Shown: one piece after another, positions 44,505 through 53,221 of the stretch
Position numbering within the stretch: the stretch's first letter is position 1
How the letters are laid out: every line of letters begins with the position of its first letter
Origin: Actinacidiphila sp. DG2A-62
GTDB taxonomy: Bacteria > Actinomycetota > Actinomycetes > Streptomycetales > Streptomycetaceae
Reading direction: 5' to 3'
Length of the DNA stretch: 64,000 nucleotides
Assembly: GCF_035825295.1 (NCBI RefSeq)
Contig: NZ_JAYMGI010000002.1
Coordinates: 3,477,001-3,541,000 of the forward strand
Translations under genes and position numbers: made by a program
The notes under the pieces: model-generated
Database searches by the model: none
What the model was told of the DNA's origin: nothing
What the model saw: the letters and a program-made list of their open reading frames with translations, nothing else

Positions 44505-44612
44505 GGCCCTCGCGCTGCACGACGCGTTCGTCACCTGATAGTGATGTTTGCTCTTCCGGCCGTGGGTAAGGCGCGCCTCGTTTGTGCCATGCCCCCGACC
44601 GGAAAGGCAGTC

Positions 44613-45938
44613 GTGTCGAAGCTCGCTGTAGAGCATGTGTTCAAGGTCTTCGGAAGAAGGCAGAAGGAAGGCGTCCGCCGGCTGGAGGCCGGCGCCACCC
44701 GTGAGGACCTGCGCGAAGGGGGGACCACGGCCGCGGTGATCGACGCCTCGTTCGAGGTCGAGCCCGGCGAGATCTTCGTGGTCATGGGCCTGTCCGGGTC
44801 CGGCAAGTCGACGCTGCTGAGAATGCTGAACGGACTGTTGGAGCCCACCTCGGGCAGGGTGCTGTTCGACGGCCAGGACCTCACGTCCCTGGCCCCGAAG
44901 GCCCTGCGCGACCTGCGCTCCCGCAGGATCAGCATGGTCTTCCAGCACTTCGCGCTCTTCCCGCACCGCAGCGTGCTGGCCAACGCCGGCTACGGCCTAG
45001 AGGTGCAGGGCGTGCCCCGCGCCGAACGGGAGCGGCGCGCGACGCGGGCGCTGGAGCTGGTGGGCCTGGCCGACTGGGCGCGGTCCTGGCCGGACGAGCT
45101 GTCCGGCGGGATGCAGCAGCGCGTGGGCCTGGCCCGTGCGCTGGCCACCGACGCCGACGTGCTGCTGATGGACGAGTCGTTCTCCGCGCTCGACCCGCTG
45201 ATCCGCCGCGACATGCAGGACCAGCTGATCGAGCTGCAGCACGAGCTGCGCAAGACCGTGGTCTTCATCACCCACGACCTGAACGAGGCGATGCGGCTCG
45301 GCGACCGGATCGCGGTCATGCGCGACGGCCGGATCGTGCAGACCGGCACCGCGCAGGAGATCCTCACCGCGCCGGCCGACGACTACGTGGCCGGCTTCGT
45401 CCAGGACGTGGACCGCTCGCGGGTGCTCACCGCCGCGTCGATCATGAAGGACCCGCTGGTCACCGTGCCGGCCACGTGCGACGCCGCGGCCGCCCGGCAG
45501 GCGATCAGCACCGAGCAGGACGCGCACGCCGCGTTCGTCGTCGGACCGCACGGCGAGCTGGTCGGGGCGGTCACCGAGGAACAGGTCAGCGCGGACGGCG
45601 ACGGCGGGCGCGGGGTACGGGACCTGGTGGACACCGGCGCGCAGGAGCTGGTGACCACGCCGGCGGACGCCCCGCTGGCCGGGCTGCTGGCCGACGCCGC
45701 GCGCACCACGCTGCCGCTCGCGGTGGTCGACGAGGCCGGGCGGCTGACCGGGGTGATCTCGACGGGCACGCTGCTCGCGGCCCTGGGCGAGGACCACGGC
45801 CGGCCGGACGCGGTCGCGCACGCGGCGAGGGACGCGGAGCGGGCGACCTCGGCGGGGGACGCCGCGCGGACGACCTCGGCGGTGACCGCGGCCCCGGATG
45901 ACGGCGCCGCCGGCCGGAAGGAGGCCGCGGATGCCTAG
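44613..45938 (+). CDS. Glycine betaine/proline ABC transporter ATP-binding protein with CBS domains
   Basis: The 441-residue ATPase has Walker A MGLSGSGKST (about residues 58-67), Q-loop VFQHFALFP, signature LSGGMQQRVGLARAL, Walker B LLMDESFSALDP and H-loop FITHDLNEAM, typical of ProV/OpuAA. The C-terminus has two CBS-type halves (MKDPLVTVPATC, AFVVGPHGELVGAV, then PLAVVDEAGRLTGVIS) thought to sense ionic strength. The GTG start at 44613 follows GGAAAGG. It overlaps the permease gene by eight bases. The role is uptake of osmoprotectants such as glycine betaine. Confidence 0.94.
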   Translation: MSKLAVEHVFKVFGRRQKEGVRRLEAGATREDLREGGTTAAVIDASFEVEPGEIFVVMGLSGSGKSTLLRMLNGLLEPTSGRVLFDGQDLTSLAPKALRDLRSRRISMVFQHFALFPHRSVLANAGYGLEVQGVPRAERERRATRALELVGLADWARSWPDELSGGMQQRVGLARALATDADVLLMDESFSALDPLIRRDMQDQLIELQHELRKTVVFITHDLNEAMRLGDRIAVMRDGRIVQTGTAQEILTAPADDYVAGFVQDVDRSRVLTAASIMKDPLVTVPATCDAAAARQAISTEQDAHAAFVVGPHGELVGAVTEEQVSADGDGGRGVRDLVDTGAQELVTTPADAPLAGLLADAARTTLPLAVVDEAGRLTGVISTGTLLAALGEDHGRPDAVAHAARDAERATSAGDAARTTSAVTAAPDDGAAGRKEAADA

Positions 45939-47745
45939 GCTGCGCCTCGGCGACGGCGCCGAACACGTCGTCAACTGGCTGACCCACCACCTGTCCTGGC
46001 TGTTCGACGCGATCAGCACGGTCGTCAACGGCATGTACGACGGCGTCGAGTGGGTGCTCGGCGGACCGCCGCCGCTGCTCATGGCCGGCATCCTCGCGGT
46101 GGTCGCGCTGTGGATGCGCGGCGTGCTCGCGGGCGTGCTGGCCTTCGCCGGCTTCGCGCTGATCGACTCGGTCGCGCAGTGGGACGAGGCCATGCAGTCG
46201 CTGTCGCTGGTCGTCGTCTCGGCCGCGGTCGCGGTGGTGCTCGCGGTGCCGCTGGGCATCTGGGCGGCGCGGCGGCGGACCGTCGGGCTGATCGTCCGGC
46301 CGGTGCTGGACGTGATGCAGACCCTGCCGGCGTTCGTCTACCTGATCCCGGCGATCATCTTCTTCAGCCTCGGCACGGTCCCCGCGGTGATCGCCACGAT
46401 CGTCTTCGCGATGCCGGTCGGGGTGCGGATGACCGAGCTGGGCATCCGCCAGGTCGACCCCGAACTGGTCGAGGCCGCCGACGCGTTCGGCACTCCCCCG
46501 CTGGGCACGCTGCTGCGCGTGCAGCTGCCGCTGGCCCTGCCGACGGTGATGGCGGGCGTCAACCAGGTCATCATGCTCGCGCTGTCGATGGTCGTCATCG
46601 GCGGCATGGTCGGCGCGGAGGGCCTGGGCTCCACGGTCTTCGGCGCGATCAGCCAGGTCGACATCGGCCTGGGCTTCGAGGGCGGCGTCTCCGTCGTGGT
46701 GCTCGCGGTGTACCTGGACCGGATCACCGGCGCGCTGGGCGAGCAGGTCTCGCCGCTGGGCCGGCGGGCACTGGCCCGGCTGCGCGCCTCCTCCACGCAC
46801 GGCCTGCGGGTGCTGCGCTACCGGCCGCGCCCGGCGGTGGGCGTGGCCTGCGTCGCGGCGCTCGCGCTGGTCGCGGGCGGCATCGGGGTGTTCGGCGACG
46901 ACTCGGACTCCTCCGCAACCGCCGTGGCCGGCAAGGACGTCGGCCACGGCAGGACGGTACGGATCGGCTCGTTCAACTGGGACGAGTCGGTCGCCTCGGC
47001 CAATTTGTGGAAGGCGGTGCTGGACCAGCGCGGCTTCACGGCACGGGTCGACACCTACGACCCGGGCGCCGCGTTCACCGGGCTGGCCTCCGGCTCGCTG
47101 GACTACCTCACCGACGCCTGGCTGCCGACCACGCACGCCTCGTACATGAAGCAGTACGGCAAGAGCTACACGAACCTCGGCCCCTGGTACGGCCGCACCT
47201 CGCTGGAGGTGGCGGTGCCGTCGTACGTCGAGGGCGTGCACTCGATGGCCGATCTGAAGGGCAGAAGCGGCGAGTTCGGCGGCCGGATCATCGGCATCGA
47301 GCCGGGCGCCGGCGAGATGAAGCTGCTGTCGTCGAAGGTGCTGCCGGGGTACGGGCTGGACAAGGAGTACAAGCTCGTGGCGAGTTCGACGTCGGCGATG
47401 CTCGCGGAGCTGGCGCGCGACTACGCGGCGCACAAGCCGGTCGCGGTCGTGCTGTGGTCGCCGCACTGGGCGTACAGCACGTACAAGCTGACGAAGCTGA
47501 GCGATCCGAAGGGGCTGTGGGGCCCGGGCGACTCGATCAACGACATCGCCAACAGGTCCAGCGCCGCGAAGCTGCCGCAAGTGACCGCGTGGATGCGGCA
47601 CTTCAGGATGTCCGAGGCGCAACTCGGCTCGCTGGAGGCCGCGATCCAGAAGGCCGGCGAGGGCCACACGGCGGACGGGGTCGCCGCGTGGATGAAGGCG
47701 AACCCGGGGATCGCCGACACGATGGCGCCGGTCGGCGGCAGGTGA
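45931..47745 (+). CDS. Osmoprotectant ABC permease fused to substrate-binding domain
   Basis: This 604-residue protein joins an OpuAB/ProW-type permease (about residues 1-290, seven membrane segments; QTLPAFVYLIPAIIFF and the EAA loop DPELVEAADAFGTPP visible) to an extracytoplasmic OpuAC-like binding domain (about 325-604; IGSFNWDESVASANLWKAVL, GLASGSLDYLTDAWLPTTH). Such fusions are known in OpuA of lactococci and in actinobacteria. The start overlaps the ATPase gene. A long perfect terminator hairpin follows, so the two genes make a complete importer. Confidence 0.94.
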   Translation: MPRLRLGDGAEHVVNWLTHHLSWLFDAISTVVNGMYDGVEWVLGGPPPLLMAGILAVVALWMRGVLAGVLAFAGFALIDSVAQWDEAMQSLSLVVVSAAVAVVLAVPLGIWAARRRTVGLIVRPVLDVMQTLPAFVYLIPAIIFFSLGTVPAVIATIVFAMPVGVRMTELGIRQVDPELVEAADAFGTPPLGTLLRVQLPLALPTVMAGVNQVIMLALSMVVIGGMVGAEGLGSTVFGAISQVDIGLGFEGGVSVVVLAVYLDRITGALGEQVSPLGRRALARLRASSTHGLRVLRYRPRPAVGVACVAALALVAGGIGVFGDDSDSSATAVAGKDVGHGRTVRIGSFNWDESVASANLWKAVLDQRGFTARVDTYDPGAAFTGLASGSLDYLTDAWLPTTHASYMKQYGKSYTNLGPWYGRTSLEVAVPSYVEGVHSMADLKGRSGEFGGRIIGIEPGAGEMKLLSSKVLPGYGLDKEYKLVASSTSAMLAELARDYAAHKPVAVVLWSPHWAYSTYKLTKLSDPKGLWGPGDSINDIANRSSAAKLPQVTAWMRHFRMSEAQLGSLEAAIQKAGEGHTADGVAAWMKANPGIADTMAPVGGR

Positions 47746-47803
47746 CCGGGTGAGCGCGTGAGGTCGCGCGCGCGTCCGCGTGCGCGCGGGCTCGTGTCGG
47801 CGT

Positions 47804-47853
47804 GAACGGCGCGGCGCCGGCCGGGAGTCGTCCCGGCCGGCGCCGCGCCGTTC
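47804..47853. terminator. 23-bp perfect hairpin between convergent genes
   Basis: Exact 23-bp arms (47804-47826 and 47831-47853) around a GTCG loop lie between the osmoprotectant permease stop and the convergent chitinase stop. It is the strongest hairpin in the window and can serve both genes. Confidence 0.85.
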
Positions 47854-47869
47854 ATGCCAGCGCCTGGCG

Positions 47870-49030
47870 TCAGCGGGTGAACCAGGGGTTGCCGCCGCCG
47901 AGGGACCACACCGAGACCCGGGTCACGCCGAGCGAGGTGAGCACCGCGAGCTTGCGGTCGAGCGCGGTGGTGTCCACGTAGTCGTACAGCCGGCCGCCAG
48001 AGACCCAGCGGATCTCGCCGGAGGAGGCGTCGCGGCGGGCGGCGACGGTGGCCGGGTCGGTGGAGAAGCCGGGGCTCTTGGCCATGTCGCTGTACTGGAT
48101 GTTGCCGGTGACGTCGTCCAGGTCGCACGGGTCGGGGGCGCTGATCCCGTACGACGGCAGCGCGATGACCAGCCGGTTGTGGTCGGGCACCTTGCTCTGG
48201 GCGTAACGCGTCACGTCGCCCAGCCAGTTCAGCGGGGTGATCGGCAGGCAGCGGGCGCCGGGCGCGGTGTCGAACTCCTCGTCGTACGCCATGATCTCCA
48301 GCTCGTCCACGCCCTGCGCGCTGACCGCCGCGTAGTCGTAGAAGTCGGCGTCCTCGGTCATCGCGGGGGCGTCGACCAGGAGCTTCTTGCCCTGCGCGTG
48401 CAGGGAGGTCGCCAACTGCTTGAGGAACTTCTCGTAGTTGGTCAGGTCCGCGGCCGACCAGGACCAGTAGTCCTCCATGTCGACGTCCACGCCGTCCACG
48501 TCGTGCTGCACGGTGAAGTCGGTGAGCTGCGTGACGGCCGCGGTGCGCTTGGAGCTGCTGGAGACCAGGGCGTGCACGTCGGCGGTGGTCATGGCCGAGA
48601 CGGTCGGGTACTGGTACGCGGAGTGCGCCTTGAGGTCGGCGAGCCCGGCCGCGCTGTAGGTGTTGCAGACGCCGCCCGCGGTGGTCTCCAAGGTGACGGC
48701 GCCGGAGCCGTCGACGCTCCAGTACTCCGGCTTCAGCGCGCCGTTGGCCACCCGGCCGTCCGCGTACTCGCTCGCGGCGGTGCAGGTGGAGTCGCCTGCG
48801 CCGCCGGGGTAGAGCCAGGTCTCCAGCTGTACGCCGGAGGCGGCCGACCGGTGCGCGGGGGTCCGGTGCGGGGCGACCGGCTGCGTGCGGGCGCGGCCGG
48901 CGGTCGCGCTGTCGGCCGCTCGGCCGGTCGCGCCGTGGTGGTCGGGTGTCACGGCGCCCGCCGCCATGGCGCCGGCGAGCGCGGCGGTACACGCGGCGGC
49001 GGTGGCGAGGACGAGGGTGCGACGAAGCAT
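47870..49030 (-). CDS. Secreted GH18 chitinase-like protein
   Basis: The 386-residue protein begins with a signal peptide (basic MLRRT then hydrophobic LVLATAAACTAALAGAMAAG). The GH18 active-site motif DGVDVDMEDYW is present with the catalytic Glu (DxxDxDxE), followed by LVDAPAMTED and MAYDEEFD strands and a C-terminal VSVWSLGGGNPW. These fit GH18 chitinases or endo-N-acetylglucosaminidases; which polymer is cut cannot be decided. No chitin-binding domain is seen. A GntR/UTRA regulator gene lies directly upstream on the same strand. Confidence 0.88.
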   Translation of the reverse strand: MLRRTLVLATAAACTAALAGAMAAGAVTPDHHGATGRAADSATAGRARTQPVAPHRTPAHRSAASGVQLETWLYPGGAGDSTCTAASEYADGRVANGALKPEYWSVDGSGAVTLETTAGGVCNTYSAAGLADLKAHSAYQYPTVSAMTTADVHALVSSSSKRTAAVTQLTDFTVQHDVDGVDVDMEDYWSWSAADLTNYEKFLKQLATSLHAQGKKLLVDAPAMTEDADFYDYAAVSAQGVDELEIMAYDEEFDTAPGARCLPITPLNWLGDVTRYAQSKVPDHNRLVIALPSYGISAPDPCDLDDVTGNIQYSDMAKSPGFSTDPATVAARRDASSGEIRWVSGGRLYDYVDTTALDRKLAVLTSLGVTRVSVWSLGGGNPWFTR

Positions 49031-49144
49031 GTTCCGTCCCTTCGAGGGGGAGGGGTCCGTACGGTCGGAGGATCGGACGGTCGGGGTCGGACGGGTCGGA
49101 CGGGTCGGACGGGCTGCGGCCGTGCGGCCGGAGGACCGTGCGGG

Positions 49145-50067
49145 TCAGGGGTGGTCGGTCCAGTACGGGTCGAGCATCAGGGTGTCGGCGCCCGGCACGG
49201 TCCTGGCGGCGGACCAGGAGCCGGCCAGCACGCGGCCGGCCTCGGGGCTCGCGGTCAGGGAGAGCCGGGTGCTGATCCGGTAGCGGTCGCCGCGGTAGAC
49301 GGAGTGCGTGAACTCCACGACCCGGCCGTCCGCGTCGCGCGTCTCGCGTTCGAAGAGCAGCGCGGGGGTGTGCGCCGGCACGCCGAGGAGTTCGGCCTCG
49401 GCGGCGTCGACCACGGTCGGTTCGATGATCTGCGCGGCGTCGGCGAGGCGGATCCCGAAGCGGCGGCCGAGCAGGCCGTAGAAGGAGTGCGTCTCCAGGT
49501 CGCGCGCGGTCAGGCCCGGCACCAGCGCCTGCGGTACGTGCACGGTCTCCAGCGACATCGGGTCGCCGTCGACGCTGCGCAGCCGGGTGATGCGCAGCAC
49601 CTGCTCGTCGGGCGGCACCCGCAGCCGGCGGCTGATCCGGGGCCGGCCGGCACCACCCGGAAGTCGACGGTGCGACTGGTCCAGGTGCCGTCCACACCGC
49701 CGACGCCGAGCGCCGCGGCCCGGTCGTCGCCGGCGGTCGGCGCGAGCCGCTGGTCGACCTTGGCGCGGGCCACGAACACGCCGCGCCCGTGCTCGCGGAC
49801 CAACAGGCCGTCACGGACCAGGCCGTCCACGACGGAGCGCAGGGTGGGCCGGGAGACGCCGAGATCGGCGCACAACTGCCGTTCGCCCGGCAGGGGTTGG
49901 CCCGGCTGGGCGATCTCCGTGAGGTCCAGCAGGTGGGCGCGGATGCGCTGCCGCTTCTCCCAGCGGCTCTCGCCGCGGGGCTCGGGGCCGGTCTCGGGGC
50001 CGGTCTCGGGGCCGGTCTCGGGGCCACCGCCGCCGTCGCCGCTGCCGCCGCTCTGACTCTCGGGCAT
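49145..50067 (-). pseudogene. GntR-family (HutC/UTRA) regulator, frame broken once as read
   Basis: The N-terminal frame (ATG 50067) has the GntR winged helix KRQRIRAHLLDLTEIAQPG, PGERQLCADLGVSRPTLRSVVDGL and LLVREHGRGVFV; the C-terminal UTRA domain (PPDEQVLRITRLRSVDG, FYGLLGRRFGIRLADAAQIIEP) continues in another frame after about 49636-49660. One indel in a GGCCGGCCCC stretch accounts for the break. The N-terminus contains Pro-Glu-Thr-Gly repeats encoded by a 12-bp tandem repeat. UTRA regulators bind sugars such as GlcNAc phosphates, and the adjacent chitinase gene is a likely target. Confidence 0.82.
49981..50025. repeat. 12-bp tandem repeat within the GntR gene
   Basis: CTCGGGGCCGGT is repeated almost four times in phase with the codons, encoding Pro-Glu-Thr-Gly units. 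Copy number could vary without breaking the frame. The 50068-50382 stretch upstream holds only the two promoters as far as I can see. Confidence 0.7.
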
Positions 50068-50382
50068 GAGCGGATGATGGCGCGTCGTTGACCACTGGTC
50101 AAGAAGTGGTCAGCGTTTCGGGACCTGCGGGCCGCCGGGCCGACGGGAAAAGGGCCGGCGCGGCGGCCCGTGCGGGGCCGCGCCGGGGGATGCGCGGAGG
50201 GCGCGCGGGGGTCGCGCGGGGTCGGCGCGGGGCGGAAACAGCGGCGCGCCGGGCGGAAACGGCGGCGCGCGGAGGGATGTGCGGGATTACGGTCCGACCG
50301 TAGGACGATCGCCCCTAGTCTGTGGCTCTCGCCGGGTTGTCAGGGGAACGCCCGGTCCGTGACTCATGCCCAGGGGGGGCTC

Positions 50383-50889
50383 ATGTTCCGTACCATCCGT
50401 GACGTCCGCATACCCGCGGTCCCGCGCCGCCGTACCACCGCACGCGGGGCCGTCGCCGCGGTCGCGGTGACCGCCTCGGCCGCCGCGGTACTGCTGCCGG
50501 CCCAGTCGGCCGGGGCCGCGACCGGCTCCGTGCACCTGTACAAGATCTACTACAACAGCCCCGGCACCGACACCCGTTCGAACGCGAGCCTGAACGCGGA
50601 GTACGTGCAGATCACCAACTCCACGTCCAAGGCGGTGAGTCTGAAGGGCTGGACGCTGTCCGACGCGTCGCGGCACGTGTACTCCTTCGGCACGTACACG
50701 CTCGGCGCGCACAAGACCGTGACGGTGCACACCGGCAAGGGCGGCAACACCGCGGCGCACCGCTACCAGGGCCGCGCCGCGTACGTGTGGAACAACGACA
50801 AGGACACGGCGACGCTGCGGCGTTCGGGCGGCGGCGTGGTGGACACGTGCGCGTACAACTCGACGCGGGTCGCGTACAAGATGTGCTGA
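50383..50889 (+). CDS. Secreted lamin-tail-domain protein
   Basis: The 168-residue protein has a signal peptide (RRRTTARGAVAAVAVTASAAAVLL, cleavage near AGAAT) and a lamin-tail (LTD) beta-sandwich: LNAEYVQITNSTSKAVSLKGWTLSDASRHVYSF, TYTLGAHKTVTVHTGKG and the AAYVWNNDKDTATLRRSGG strand. Stand-alone LTD proteins are common among secreted streptomycete proteins; the function is unknown. Two cysteines near the C-terminus could form a disulfide. The ATG at 50383 has a GGGGGGG-rich site upstream. Confidence 0.88.
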   Translation: MFRTIRDVRIPAVPRRRTTARGAVAAVAVTASAAAVLLPAQSAGAATGSVHLYKIYYNSPGTDTRSNASLNAEYVQITNSTSKAVSLKGWTLSDASRHVYSFGTYTLGAHKTVTVHTGKGGNTAAHRYQGRAAYVWNNDKDTATLRRSGGGVVDTCAYNSTRVAYKMC

Positions 50890-50965
50890 GCGCCGTCCCG
50901 CCCGCCCGCGGGTGCGCCGCGAGCCCCGGAGCCGCGCCGGCTCCGGGGCTTCGGCGGTCCCGGTG

Positions 50966-51973
50966 TCAGCCCAGGCAGATGATGAGCAGGCAGAGCTGCT
51001 GCTGCGGGGGCGTGGCCGGCGCGGTGGCGGCCGGCGGGGTGCTGGGGTCGCCGGTGGCCGGCGGCGTGGTGGCCGTCGAGCCGCTGCCGGTGTCCGAGCC
51101 GGTGCTGGTCGTGGCGCCGCCGGAGCCGGTCGAGCCGGTGCTGCCGGTGTCGGCCGGCGGGGTGGTGACCGAGGCCTGCGGCACCGAGGCCGAGTCGCCG
51201 GCCTGGTGGCCGCTGTCGGTCGTGGCGGTCGTGCCGGTGGAGCCGTTCGGGCTGCCGCCGATCAGGGTGCGGCCGGCGTCGTCGGTGCCGGCCTGCGTGG
51301 TCCGCACGTCCGGGGCGGCGTGGGCGCCGGTGCGCTGCCGCGGCAGCGCGACCTTGTGCGAGGTCGGGGCGTGGCCGGCGGCCGTGCCGTTGCCGGCCGG
51401 GCCGGTGCCGTCCGGCAGGGCGACCGATCCGGGGACCGAGTTGGTGTTGAGCGTCACCGGCGCGATGTCGTCGCGGGTCGACGCGGAGGCGGTGTCGCCC
51501 TTGCCGCCGTGCGAGGCGGACATCGAGGCGACGGTCACGCCGCCGCCGAAGAGCGCGACGGCGGTCGCGACGCCGGCGCGGCGGCGGGTCTTCTTCCACC
51601 GGGCGAGCTGCCGGCGGCGGGCGGCGCGGCCGCGGTGCAGCGTCGGGGCGATCGCGGCGGAGCCCAGCACGGACGCCTCGCCGTCGCCGCCGTCGTCGGT
51701 CCCGTCCGCGCCGGGGCCGTCGGCCCGCGCGTCGAACGCCGCCGGAGCGTCGTACCCGGCGCGCGGCTTCGGCACGGGGGCGGCGGCGGGCATCGGCTCG
51801 GGCATCGACCCGTGCGGGCGCTGCGCCGGTATCGCGCCGGGAGCCGCGTACGACCCCTCGAAGCGCGCGCCCGGCCGGGCGGCCTGCGGATCGATGTCCG
51901 GTGCGTACGCACCGCAACCGGGGCACACCAGCGCCCCGTTGAGGGTCCGGCGGCACGTGTAGCAGTAGTCCAT
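50966..51973 (-). CDS. Zinc-ribbon membrane protein (SCO2400-like)
   Basis: The 335-residue protein has an N-terminal zinc ribbon MDYCYTCRRTLNGALVCPGCG (CX2C...CX2C), a basic stretch before one membrane helix (AGVATAVALFGGGVTVASM, about residue 135-153) and a long extracytoplasmic Thr/Ser/Gly/Pro-rich tail ending LCLLIICLG. This matches the streptomycete family annotated as SCO2400-like. The function is unknown. The ATG at 51973 places the ribbon at the start; an upstream start at 52012 would add 13 residues. Confidence 0.8.
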   Translation of the reverse strand: MDYCYTCRRTLNGALVCPGCGAYAPDIDPQAARPGARFEGSYAAPGAIPAQRPHGSMPEPMPAAAPVPKPRAGYDAPAAFDARADGPGADGTDDGGDGEASVLGSAAIAPTLHRGRAARRRQLARWKKTRRRAGVATAVALFGGGVTVASMSASHGGKGDTASASTRDDIAPVTLNTNSVPGSVALPDGTGPAGNGTAAGHAPTSHKVALPRQRTGAHAAPDVRTTQAGTDDAGRTLIGGSPNGSTGTTATTDSGHQAGDSASVPQASVTTPPADTGSTGSTGSGGATTSTGSDTGSGSTATTPPATGDPSTPPAATAPATPPQQQLCLLIICLG

Positions 51974-52189
51974 TCGCGGTCTTCCTGTGCTGGCTGCACG
52001 CCCGGGAGCCACGTCGGCGCCCGGGTGCTGGCATGTTCACGTACACCCGCGACGGGGCAGGGCCCGAACCTAACAGGAGTTCCGTCAGACAATGCGATCA
52101 CCTTGTGCGCCTCCTGTGAAGGTCCCACCCCTCCCACCCCTTACACGGGGCACGCGTGTCCCCTCCTTTCCTTCGCACACGGCGGGGAG

Positions 52190-52746
52190 CTACCGGGTGC
52201 GGGGGCCCAGGACTTCGTAGTGGGCGCAGAGGAAGGCGCGGTTGCGGGCCGTGGCGGTGAGGCGGAGGTCGAAGGGGCGGGGAAGAGGGGGCGGCCGGCG
52301 CCAAGGGTGACCGGGGCGATGGACACGGTGAGGTCGTCCAGCAGCCCGGCCAGCGCGAACTGGGCGGCGAGGTCGCCGCCGCCGACCACCCACACGTCCC
52401 GGTCGCCCGCGGCCTCGGTCAGCGCGGCGTGCACCGCGCGGACGTCGCCGGCCGCGAACCGGACGTCGGCGCCCGGCACGTCGGCGAATGATCCCGGGTC
52501 GCGGTGCGTCATCACCCACGCCGGGATCTCGTACGGCCACGGCTCGCCCTTGCCGATGTGGTTCGTCAGCACCCAGTCGTACGTGGTCGCGCCCATCACC
52601 ATCGCGCCCACCCCGGCGATGAACTCCTTGTAGCCGAAGGGGCCTTCGTCGTCCACGTCCTGGCTCAGCAGCCAGTCCAGCGAGTCGTTCGCATCCGCGA
52701 GGAAGCCGTCCAACGAGGTCGCCGTGTAGTAATGCGTACGGGTCAT
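52190..52746 (-). pseudogene. Dihydrofolate-reductase-family protein (RibD C-terminal type), frame broken once as read
   Basis: From ATG 52746 the protein starts MTRTHYYTATSLDGFLAD and continues through GAMVMGATTYDWVL, VWVVGGGDLAAQF and VTLGAGRPLFPAP, the signatures of the DHFR-like RibD_C family. The C-terminus FDLRLTATARNRAFLCAHYEVLG is in another frame after about 52271-52290, in a C-run. One added base restores a protein of about 185 residues. As read, translation would run on to 52141. Enzyme activity and substrate are unknown; most family members are not true dihydrofolate reductases. Confidence 0.82.
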
Positions 52747-52789
52747 ACCAGCGCACCCTATTCTCCCGCTGCGGCTGGTCGCGCCCCCT

Positions 52790-52958
52790 GAAACCGGCAC
52801 CCCGTCTGCCCCGAACAGACCGTACCCGCACACCGGTCCGCTGTGGCTGGTCGCGCAGTTCCCCGCGCCCCTGAAAAACCGGCACCCCGTCTGCCCCGAA
52901 CGGACCGTACCCGCCCACCGGTCCGCTGTAGCTGGTCGCGCAGTTCCCCGCGCCCCTG
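52790..52958. repeat. Two tandem about 84-bp repeat units
   Basis: The unit beginning GAAACCGGCACCCCGTCTGC and ending CAGTTCCCCGCGCCCCT occurs at 52790-52872 and again at 52873-52958 with a few differences, after a partial copy at 52769-52789. It belongs to the same family as the repeat at 15849. The gene-free stretch 52747-53221 consists almost entirely of repeats. Confidence 0.8.
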
Positions 52959-53000
52959 ACTACTCGACCCGCAGCGCACATGCCACCCGAGGGGGCGGTC

Positions 53001-53090
53001 CGGGGGTGTCCCCGCAGGACTTCGAAAACAACACCGGCAGAAACCAGGCAACGAAACCCGCCACTTTCGAAGTCCGAGGAGATACCCCCG
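53001..53090. repeat. Imperfect 26-bp inverted repeat with perfect 11-bp core
   Basis: Left arm 53001-53027 and right arm 53065-53090 share GGACTTCGAAA as a perfect inverted core with further matching outward to CGGGGGT. The 37-base interior is AT-richer than flanking DNA. The layout resembles a very small non-autonomous element or a strong hairpin. Confidence 0.6.
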
Positions 53091-53133
53091 GGACGACCCC
53101 GACCCACACCGCAACGCAGCGCACCCGGCCAGG

Positions 53134-53175
53134 CCAGCGCCCAGCGCCCAGCGCCCAGCGCCCAGCGCCCAGCGT
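53134..53175. repeat. Six 7-bp tandem repeats (CCAGCGC)
   Basis: CCAGCGC is repeated five times and then CCAGCGT once. The array is flanked on both sides by nearly the same about 25-base sequence (around 53108-53133 and 53176-53202), suggesting duplication by slippage. Confidence 0.7.
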
Positions 53176-53221
53176 CACCGCAACGCAGCCGCACCCGGCC
53201 AGGGCAACGCAGCGCGCAGCG

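Noticed and set aside
45586..47667. Minus-strand open frame of 693 codons
   Set aside because: It is a shadow of the osmoprotectant transporter genes, with His/Asp/Arg-rich low-complexity composition.
52190..52746. True dihydrofolate reductase completing a folate gene set
   Set aside because: The motifs are of the RibD C-terminal type, and it is far from the folate operon.
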